A stretch of 15,652 nucleotides of DNA from Thermanaerothrix sp034436175 (lineage in GTDB: Bacteria; Chloroflexota; Anaerolineae; Anaerolineales; Anaerolineaceae): assembly GCA_964427505.1 (NCBI GenBank), contig CAYRUO010000024.1, forward strand, positions 1 to 15,652. The letters run 5' to 3'. Under the pieces are notes generated by a model. It was not told the origin of the DNA. It worked only from the letters and a program-made list of their open reading frames with translations, and ran no database searches. Position 1 is the stretch's first letter; each line of letters begins with the position of its first letter. A program made the translations under genes and the position numbers. Positions 7,453 to 13,111 of this stretch are shown piece by piece.

Positions 7453-7483
7453 GTTAGGGGAGAGCGAGTTAGATCGTGGCATC

Positions 7484-7516
7484 AACCGCCGGGTGCGAGA
7501 ACCCGGCGGTTTTCTT
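7484..7516 (+). terminator. Rho-independent terminator of the ABC importer operon
   Basis: An 11-bp stem pairs 7484-7494 with 7501-7511, with a GC-rich core (CCGCCGGGT), loop GCGAGA and a following T-rich tail (TTTTCTT). It lies 31 bp after the DppF-like stop and ends just before the regulator's -35 box. Confidence 0.92.
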
Positions 7517-7524
7517 AAAATTTC

Positions 7525-7553
7525 TTGACTCTGTATACCGTTTGTTGTATAGT
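7525..7553 (+). promoter_or_regulatory. Promoter of the ArsR-like regulator gene
   Basis: TTGACT (7525-7530), a 17-bp spacer and TATAGT (7548-7553) form a near-consensus sigma70 promoter with one mismatch in each box. Transcription would begin near 7560, leaving a leader of roughly 145 nt before the preferred ATG at 7706. Confidence 0.75.
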
Positions 7554-7562
7554 GATTATAGT

Positions 7563-7586
7563 TTGAAACATAATTTTATGTTTCAA
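7563..7586 (+). promoter_or_regulatory. Perfect palindrome, probable repressor operator
   Basis: The arm TTGAAACATAA (7563-7573) is followed by TT and by its exact reverse complement TTATGTTTCAA (7576-7586). A perfect 11+11 inverted repeat directly after the predicted transcription start is where a dimeric winged-helix repressor would block its own promoter. It has no T-run and is AT-rich, so it is not a terminator. A related half, TTATGCTTCAT (9 of 11 identical to the right arm), lies at 7661-7671. Confidence 0.6.
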
Positions 7587-7596
7587 TAGGCGTATT

Positions 7597-7612
7597 TGTG
7601 ATCAATATCACG
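7597..7612 (+). promoter_or_regulatory. CRP/FNR-family binding-site-like inverted repeat
   Basis: TGTGA, six bases, TCACG (7597-7612) matches the CRP consensus halves TGTGA/TCACA at nine of ten positions; it can also be read as GTGAT-N4-ATCAC. Its centre (about 7604.5) is about 30 bp upstream of a TGTAAT box (7635-7640), which would place it near -41.5 of a start at about 7647, the position of a class II activator. That a second promoter exists here is inference. Confidence 0.35.
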
Positions 7613-7705
7613 ATAATATGCCACCTATATCGGCTGTAATTTCCTTTATCAACTATATTTTTATGCTTCATAACAGATTTTATGATTAACACTGAGGTTT
7701 TCCCC

Positions 7706-8647
7706 ATGTCTCCTAATCAAAAACGTTTATTAATTGTGGATGCCAACGAATCCCTAACCGAAGCCGAACAAAAATTGAAGAGCCTTGCTTCCGAACAACG
7801 GCTGCGAATTCTTCAGTTTTTAGGCAATCGCGTCTGTAGCATTAACGAAATTGCCAAAGCGCTCAACATTCCCAATTCTACGGTAGCCATACACGTTAAT
7901 GCGTTGGAAGAAGCCGGCCTGATCAAGACCGAACTAACCCCGGCCAACCGTGGTTTGCAAAAAGTATGCTCGCGGTTATATGATCGTGTGATCATTGAGC
8001 TACCCCATGCAGTGGAGCCTGCGGAGCGTTTGATTGAAATCTCCATGCCCATTGGGCATTACATGGATTGTCAGGTGGCCCCTACCTGCGGTTTGGCAAG
8101 CGAAACCGGCATTATCGGGCTGTTGGATGACCCGGCATCTTTCTATGAGCCGGCTCATGTTAATGCACAGTTGATTTGGTTCCGAAAAGGATATATCGAA
8201 TATCGGTTCCCTAACCGATTACCTCCCCGTGCTACTTTGGACAGCCTTCAACTTAGTATGGAAATTTGTTCTGAAGCTCCCCTTCATCATGATGATTGGC
8301 CTTCGGATATCACGGTATGGATTAATGGGATCGAGATCGGCACCTGGACCAGTCCGGCGGATTTCGGTGGACAACGAGGTAGTTTAACCCCTGATTGGTG
8401 GGAGACATGGAATTCCCAGTATGGGCTATTGAAAGTATGGCAGGTGACTCGGGAGCACACCTATATAGATGGCATCAAGATTTCAGATGTGTCCCTGGCT
8501 GACTTGCAGGTTGAGCAACATCAATTTATTACGGTTCGGATTGGCGTCAAAGAAGATGCGAAGCACGTAGGAGGACTAAATCTCTTTGGGGCAAAATTTG
8601 GCAACTATCCTCAGGACATCCTCCTGCGTTTGGCTTATACCGACTAA
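7706..8647 (+). CDS. ArsR-type winged-helix regulator with large C-terminal domain, likely controls the arabinofuranoside genes
   Basis: This is a DNA-binding regulator, probably of this cluster. With the start chosen here it has 313 residues. Residues about 20-95 form an ArsR-like winged helix: LASEQRLRILQFLGNR, then SINEIAKALNIPNSTVAIHV as the helix-turn-helix and EEAGLIKTEL leading to the wing. The remaining ~215 residues are beta-rich with many aromatic residues (VWINGIEIGTW, WWETWNSQYG) and probably sense a ligand; I do not recognise a named effector domain there, and it is far larger than the ~100-residue classical ArsR proteins. ATG 7706 is preferred over the in-frame ATG 7682 (321 residues) because GAGG at 7694-7697 is correctly placed for it, while nothing like a ribosome site precedes 7682. 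A strong promoter, a perfect palindrome and a CRP/FNR-like site lie upstream. No terminator follows, so it may be cotranscribed with the binding-protein gene 92 bp downstream. Confidence 0.82.
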   Translation: MSPNQKRLLIVDANESLTEAEQKLKSLASEQRLRILQFLGNRVCSINEIAKALNIPNSTVAIHVNALEEAGLIKTELTPANRGLQKVCSRLYDRVIIELPHAVEPAERLIEISMPIGHYMDCQVAPTCGLASETGIIGLLDDPASFYEPAHVNAQLIWFRKGYIEYRFPNRLPPRATLDSLQLSMEICSEAPLHHDDWPSDITVWINGIEIGTWTSPADFGGQRGSLTPDWWETWNSQYGLLKVWQVTREHTYIDGIKISDVSLADLQVEQHQFITVRIGVKEDAKHVGGLNLFGAKFGNYPQDILLRLAYTD

Positions 8648-8739
8648 TAGAGAGGAGGTGCCGCATCGAATCTGTAGACCCACGTAATTTCTTTTGATCT
8701 GGTCCTGTAACCCTAGATTACCCCAGGAGGAATTTCGAG

Positions 8740-10095
8740 ATGAAGTCAGTGTTCCGATCGATCTTTTTGTTGTTGGTCGTTTTCACGCTGGTGTTGACGG
8801 CATGTGCCAGTCCGGCTGCAACAACGGAACCCGCCCCTGTTCCCACGAATCCACCGACGGAGTCTCAACCCACTACTGAGCAACCCGAGCAGGTAGCAGG
8901 AGGGTGTCCGTCCATTGCGCAAGGGCAAACGATCGAAATGTGGAGCCCGCTCACCGGTCCCGATGGTGATGAGATGAGCGCATTAGCCAAGCGCTTCAGC
9001 GATGAGAACCCATGGAAGGTTACAGTTAAGCACGTTGCACAGCCGGAATACATCCAGAAATTGAATGCTGCTGCGGCGGCTAAACAATTGCCAGCCATGA
9101 CCGTGGTGCGCGCAATCAACATTGGCGAACTGGTAGAACGCAACGTTTTGAAACCTATCAGTCCTGATTTATTGGCGGTGTTAGGCGAGGATATTGCCAG
9201 TGATTTCCCGGCCCTAGCGTGGAATGCGGGAGAATACGAAGGACAGCGTTACACTATTCCATTGGATATCCACCCGCTAGTTATGTACTATAACAAGGAT
9301 ATGTTCCAAAAGGCGGGGGTGCCCGAGCCCGGAAAGAAGCCCTGGACGAAGGATGAATTTGAGTCGGCCCTTGAGAAACTGGCAGCCTCCGGTGTACAAC
9401 CCATCGCTATTGGTACGGCATTCCAAGGTGCGACTCTCTTCCAGTCTTTCATCCGTCAGTTCGGTGGCAGTCTGGTCAACGAAGATGGCACCAAGGTCAC
9501 CTATAACTCTGATGCCGGCGTGCAAGCCTTGACCTACGTAAAGGAACTGAAAGACAAATATTCACCTGAGATCAGCGGTGCCGGTGATCCAGAAGTTGCC
9601 GTTTTTAAGCAGGGCAAGGCAGCAATTGTGATCCACGGTCCCTGGCACATCAGCGACCTTCAGAAACTGCCGTTCGTCGGTTTTGCACCGATTCCGCAGG
9701 TGGGTAGCCAACCCTCGGTTTGGGCCGGTTCACATCAACTTGGTCTGACATCCGATGATCCAGCTCAGCAGGCGGCGGCAGTATGTTGGATTGACTGGCT
9801 CTCTCGCAATTCGTTAGAATGGGCGAAAGCCGGTCAGATTCCGGCTCGTATCTCGGTATTCAATGATCCCAAACTGGTTGAGGTGGCGGGGCCGGTCGCG
9901 GCGTTTGCTGATCAGGCCCATTATGCCTATATCCTTCCGCCAGTAGCAGAACTCGAGGGCGCCCTGTGGGGTGAGTTTGGAGCAGTGGTTGATGGCGTGC
10001 TAATGGGAGAGATTACCGATGTCAAGGCCGCACTCGATCAGGCGGCAGCCAAATCCCAGCAAATTGTAGACCAGAACGCCGAGAAGTATAAATAG
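8740..10095 (+). CDS. Sugar ABC transporter substrate-binding lipoprotein (SBP_bac_1, CUT1 type)
   Basis: This protein captures the sugar outside the cell for the two permeases that follow. The 451-residue product begins with a lipoprotein signal (lipobox LTAC, Cys22) and a Thr/Pro/Gln linker (about 25-50). The mature domain starts with QTIEMWSPLTGPDGDEM, a typical family 1 opening strand, and continues with PLDIHPLVMYYNKDMFQKAGVPEPG, where the MYYNKDMFQKAG segment is diagnostic. FKQGKAAIVIHGPW corresponds to the conserved 'G.AAM...G.W' region. The length is usual for the family. AGGAGG at 8725-8730 sets the start. The neighbours (GH43 and GH51 enzymes) point to arabinose-containing oligosaccharides, an inference from context. 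A terminator-like hairpin follows directly, which would keep its transcript level above that of the permeases. Confidence 0.92.
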   Translation: MKSVFRSIFLLLVVFTLVLTACASPAATTEPAPVPTNPPTESQPTTEQPEQVAGGCPSIAQGQTIEMWSPLTGPDGDEMSALAKRFSDENPWKVTVKHVAQPEYIQKLNAAAAAKQLPAMTVVRAINIGELVERNVLKPISPDLLAVLGEDIASDFPALAWNAGEYEGQRYTIPLDIHPLVMYYNKDMFQKAGVPEPGKKPWTKDEFESALEKLAASGVQPIAIGTAFQGATLFQSFIRQFGGSLVNEDGTKVTYNSDAGVQALTYVKELKDKYSPEISGAGDPEVAVFKQGKAAIVIHGPWHISDLQKLPFVGFAPIPQVGSQPSVWAGSHQLGLTSDDPAQQAAAVCWIDWLSRNSLEWAKAGQIPARISVFNDPKLVEVAGPVAAFADQAHYAYILPPVAELEGALWGEFGAVVDGVLMGEITDVKAALDQAAAKSQQIVDQNAEKYK

Positions 10096-10107
10096 TGCGA
10101 CTCGAAA

Positions 10108-10145
10108 CGGGGTAGAGAGGAAAAAGCCTCTCTACCCCGAGTTTT
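10108..10145 (+). terminator. Strong hairpin between binding-protein and permease genes (partial terminator / mRNA stabiliser)
   Basis: A perfect 13-bp stem pairs 10108-10120 with 10127-10139 around the loop AAAAAG and is followed by AGTTTT. It sits 12 bp after the binding-protein stop. No clear promoter is visible before the next gene at 10172, so read-through is expected. Confidence 0.82.
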
Positions 10146-10171
10146 AGAGACCGTCTCTTGGATGGCAACTG

Positions 10172-11101
10172 ATGGTGGTAAAAGACCGTATTCAACCCCC
10201 TTTTCTCATGCGTCGCAAAGGCCGTATCCATTGGGTACCTTATCTTTTCATTCTTCCTCACACACTTTTCTTTTTAGCCTTTCTTGCTTACCCCTTTTTC
10301 TATGGCATTTATATCAGTCTGTTCGAATTTGATTTTCTGCGACCTGAACGGCGTCCCTTTGTGGGTTTAAAGAATTACCTAAACCTCTTTAATCCTGGCA
10401 GCATTCAATTTGCCGATTTTTGGCGGGCAATGGGCAATACAGGGGAGTTTATTCTCTGGAGTGTTCCGCCTCTGGTTGGGTTGGCGCTTATACTGGCTGT
10501 TTTGCTCAATGGGCGGTACCCTGGCCGTAATGTTTTCCGCGCTATCTATTTTGCTCCCTATACTCTTTCCGTCACGGTGGCTTCGGTGTTATGGTGGTGG
10601 ATCTTCCAGCCTCAAGGGGGGCTGCTCAATCATATCCTTGAACAATTGGGTTTGCCTACTTTCTCGTGGCTGAGCAGTATGCCGGAAGCATGGTTTTCCA
10701 TTACTGTGGCAACAGTATGGTGGACAATAGGGTTCAACACAATCATCTTCCTGGCGGCACTTCAGCAAATTCCAACGAGCCTGTATGAGGCGGCAGCCAT
10801 AGATGGGGCGAATCCGCTTCAGCAATTTCGTTATGTCACCTTGCCAATGTTACGGCCAGTTCTTGTCTTTGTTACCACCATTACGATGATTGCTTCAGCA
10901 AATCTGTTTGGTCAACCTTATATTATGACCGGGGGAGGCCCGATCAAGGAGACCGAGACAATAATCTTCCGCATCTATATTGAAGGTATTACCCGTAATC
11001 AGATGGGTAGTGCTGCGGCTATGTCGGTATTTGTCGCCTTTTTGTTATTAACTTTGACGGCATTGAATTTTAAATTCTTCGGAAAATATGAAATTCAGTA
11101 A
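10172..11101 (+). CDS. Sugar ABC transporter permease, MalF/LacF-like (CUT1)
   Basis: This is the first channel subunit of the sugar importer. The 309-residue protein has about six hydrophobic helices, the first at about 23-50 with the common VPYLFILPHTLFFLAFLAYP pattern. GLKNYLNLF (65-73) precedes helix 2. The EAA loop is at about 205-230 (YEAAAIDGANPLQQFRYVTL), the contact site for the ATPase. The C-terminus NFKFFGKYEIQ is usual for this group. Start choice is uncertain: ATG 10172 has no good ribosome site, and the in-frame ATG at 10208 (MRRKGRIHW, 297 residues) has none either. Weak initiation plus the preceding hairpin would both lower permease output relative to the binding protein. The next permease begins 25 bp after its stop. 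Confidence 0.9.
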   Translation: MVVKDRIQPPFLMRRKGRIHWVPYLFILPHTLFFLAFLAYPFFYGIYISLFEFDFLRPERRPFVGLKNYLNLFNPGSIQFADFWRAMGNTGEFILWSVPPLVGLALILAVLLNGRYPGRNVFRAIYFAPYTLSVTVASVLWWWIFQPQGGLLNHILEQLGLPTFSWLSSMPEAWFSITVATVWWTIGFNTIIFLAALQQIPTSLYEAAAIDGANPLQQFRYVTLPMLRPVLVFVTTITMIASANLFGQPYIMTGGGPIKETETIIFRIYIEGITRNQMGSAAAMSVFVAFLLLTLTALNFKFFGKYEIQ

Positions 11102-11126
11102 GTTGTCTTGAGGAGGCAGGTTAATC

Positions 11127-11999
11127 GTGAATACAGAATCGGATAAGGTTGAAAAAGGTATGGGATTTGGAATTGGGGGTGGTCTACTTTATCGGATCAT
11201 GATGTATGTGCTTTTGATCCTATTTGCGTTATTTTTCCTATTACCTTTAGTTTGGATGGTTGTAACGGCTATTAAGCCCTTCGAAGAATGGTTGATGCCT
11301 AATTGGATCCCGATCCACCCTACCCTGGATAATTTTCGCTCTATTCTGGATGATCCAACCTTGCCAGTAGGGCGTTGGTTTTTGAACAGTCTAATCATTG
11401 CCGTTATTTTCACTGTTTCCATCCTTATCATTGATTCGTTGGCAGGTTATGCCTATGCCCGGTTGGAATTCAAAGGGCGCAATTTATTGTTTGGGTTGTT
11501 GCTGGCCACACTTGTCATGCCGGGAATTATGTTCCTGATTCCGAACTTCATTACCATTGCACGCTTAGGGTGGATTGGGACGTTTCAAGGGGTTATTGTG
11601 CCAGGACTCTCAGGGGTTTTTGGGGTTTTCTTCATGCGTCAGTTTTTTCTGAGCATCCCTAAAGAGTTGGAGGAAGCGGCTTACATTGAAGGGGCAAGCG
11701 AATTTCGGGCTTTTATTTCTATTGTACTGCCCCTCTCGCAAGGGGCTCTGGCTACTCTGGCCATTATTACTTTCTTGGATTCCTGGAATAGTTTTCTGTG
11801 GCCTCTCTTAGTCGTAGGAAACGTACGCGAAATGCAGACCCTGCCGGTGGGTTTGGCTACATTGCAAGGGCAATATACTTTTGATTACGGCAAATTGATG
11901 GCAGGGGCGGTGATAATGACGTTACCGGTCATGGTGCTTTTCTTGTTGTTGCAACGCTACATCATCCAAAGTATTGCCATGACAGGTTTGAAAGGGTAA
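11127..11999 (+). CDS. Sugar ABC transporter permease, MalG-like (CUT1)
   Basis: This is the second channel subunit. The 290-residue protein opens with a charged tail and a first helix at about 23-48 ending in the family pattern FLLPLVWMVVTAIKPFEEW (37-55). NFRSIL and WFLNSLIIA (85-93) are typical. The EAA loop is at about 180-205 (LEEAAYIEGASEFRAFISIV). The C-terminus RYIIQSIAMTGLKG matches the MalG group (usually '...GLTAGAVKG'). It starts with GTG at 11127, supported by AGGAGG at 11111-11116 (10 bases upstream). The GH43 gene begins five bases after the stop, so sugar uptake and polysaccharide trimming are in one transcript. No ATPase gene follows, as usual for sugar systems that share one ATPase made elsewhere. 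Confidence 0.92.
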   Translation: MNTESDKVEKGMGFGIGGGLLYRIMMYVLLILFALFFLLPLVWMVVTAIKPFEEWLMPNWIPIHPTLDNFRSILDDPTLPVGRWFLNSLIIAVIFTVSILIIDSLAGYAYARLEFKGRNLLFGLLLATLVMPGIMFLIPNFITIARLGWIGTFQGVIVPGLSGVFGVFFMRQFFLSIPKELEEAAYIEGASEFRAFISIVLPLSQGALATLAIITFLDSWNSFLWPLLVVGNVREMQTLPVGLATLQGQYTFDYGKLMAGAVIMTLPVMVLFLLLQRYIIQSIAMTGLKG

Positions 12000-12004
12000 A
12001 CCTG

Positions 12005-13090
12005 ATGATGTTCAGAAAAACCATTTCTTTATTGTGGATTGTGGTTTCTATTTCGGCAGGGATTCTCTTGGCCTGTCAACCTCTACCGGCTAATCCCTTG
12101 CCCACTCCCACGCTTGGATCTACTCTTGAGCCCGTACCAACATTTTTGCCCACTTCTACGCCTACACTTATTCCGGGCACCTATTATGTCAACCCCGTTT
12201 ATGCAGAGGACTTTCCCGATCCTCATATCCTGCGAGTTGGGGATACCTACTACGGATATGCTACCAATGCCTACGGGGCTAACATCCAATTGATCGAATC
12301 AAAAAACCTGGCGGATTGGAAGCGTATTGGTGATGCTCTGCCGGTTTTGCCTGATTGGGCAGCCGTAGGTGAGGGCTTGACATGGGCGCCTGGGGCGATT
12401 GAAGTAGAAGATAACTTCGTTCTCTACTATGCCGCGCGGTATAAAGCCATCGGGAAACAGTGTATTTCTCGCGCGGTCAGCCAGTCTCCTTTGGGCCCCT
12501 TTCAGGACGATTCTAAGGCTCCCTTTGTATGTCAGGAAGATTTAGGTGGTTCGATTGACCCTTACCCCTTTCGTGATCAAAACGGTCAACTTTACTTGTT
12601 ATGGAAAAACGACGGCAATTGTTGTGGCTTAGAGGTTGCCCTATGGGTGGCACCACTCACGCCGGATGGATTATCCTTAGCGGGAGATCCAGTTAAACTT
12701 CTTGTTCACGATCAGGCATGGGAGCGTCCGCTGATCGAGAATCCGGCTTTAGTTTATGCTGATGGCCGTTACTATCTTTTCTATTCCGGAAACTGGTGGT
12801 CTAGTCATGAATATGCAGTGGGTTACGCTGTTTGCGAGTCGATAACCGGCCCTTGTGTTAAACCCCTCAATGAACCAATTTTCAAGTGGGCAGGGATGGT
12901 TATGGGACCCGGGGGCGAATCGTTTTTCACTGACACCAAAGGCAACTTGTGGATGGCTTATCATGCCTGGACCGGAATTGATATTGGTTACCCCGGCGGA
13001 GAACGCAGCCTGCGTATTGATCGGATTGAATTTGCGGCTGGTAAACCTCTTATCCACGGCCCAACCACAGATCCACAACCCCTACCATAG
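12005..13090 (+). CDS. Surface-anchored GH43-family glycosidase lipoprotein (arabinofuranosidase/arabinanase/xylosidase type)
   Basis: This is an inverting glycoside hydrolase of the five-bladed beta-propeller family 43, predicted outside the membrane. Residues 1-24 are a lipoprotein signal (lipobox LLAC, Cys24), then a Pro/Thr/Leu linker (25-57). The catalytic triad is recognisable: general base Asp72 in DFPDPHIL, pKa-modulating Asp185 in GGSIDPYPF and general acid Glu245 in WERPLIENPALVY. TWAPGAIEV and YYAARY are family blade motifs. The 361 residues fit a single catalytic domain with no added binding module. Six cysteines remain after the lipobox (153, 176, 206, 207, 277, 284), an even number compatible with disulfides. 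The exact substrate is not decidable from sequence, but GH51 and sugar-transport neighbours favour arabinofuranosyl side chains or arabinan. The ribosome site is weak (AAGGGT around 11991-11996, overlapping the permease end), suggesting translational coupling. Confidence 0.9.
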   Translation: MMFRKTISLLWIVVSISAGILLACQPLPANPLPTPTLGSTLEPVPTFLPTSTPTLIPGTYYVNPVYAEDFPDPHILRVGDTYYGYATNAYGANIQLIESKNLADWKRIGDALPVLPDWAAVGEGLTWAPGAIEVEDNFVLYYAARYKAIGKQCISRAVSQSPLGPFQDDSKAPFVCQEDLGGSIDPYPFRDQNGQLYLLWKNDGNCCGLEVALWVAPLTPDGLSLAGDPVKLLVHDQAWERPLIENPALVYADGRYYLFYSGNWWSSHEYAVGYAVCESITGPCVKPLNEPIFKWAGMVMGPGGESFFTDTKGNLWMAYHAWTGIDIGYPGGERSLRIDRIEFAAGKPLIHGPTTDPQPLP

Positions 13091-13111
13091 TCATTTCATT
13101 AAGGAGGATAC

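Noticed and set aside
842..7690. Shared 13-mer TTTTATGATTAAC at 842-854 and 7678-7690
   Set aside because: One or two exact 13-base matches are expected by chance in a window of this size, and the two copies sit in different positions relative to their promoters.
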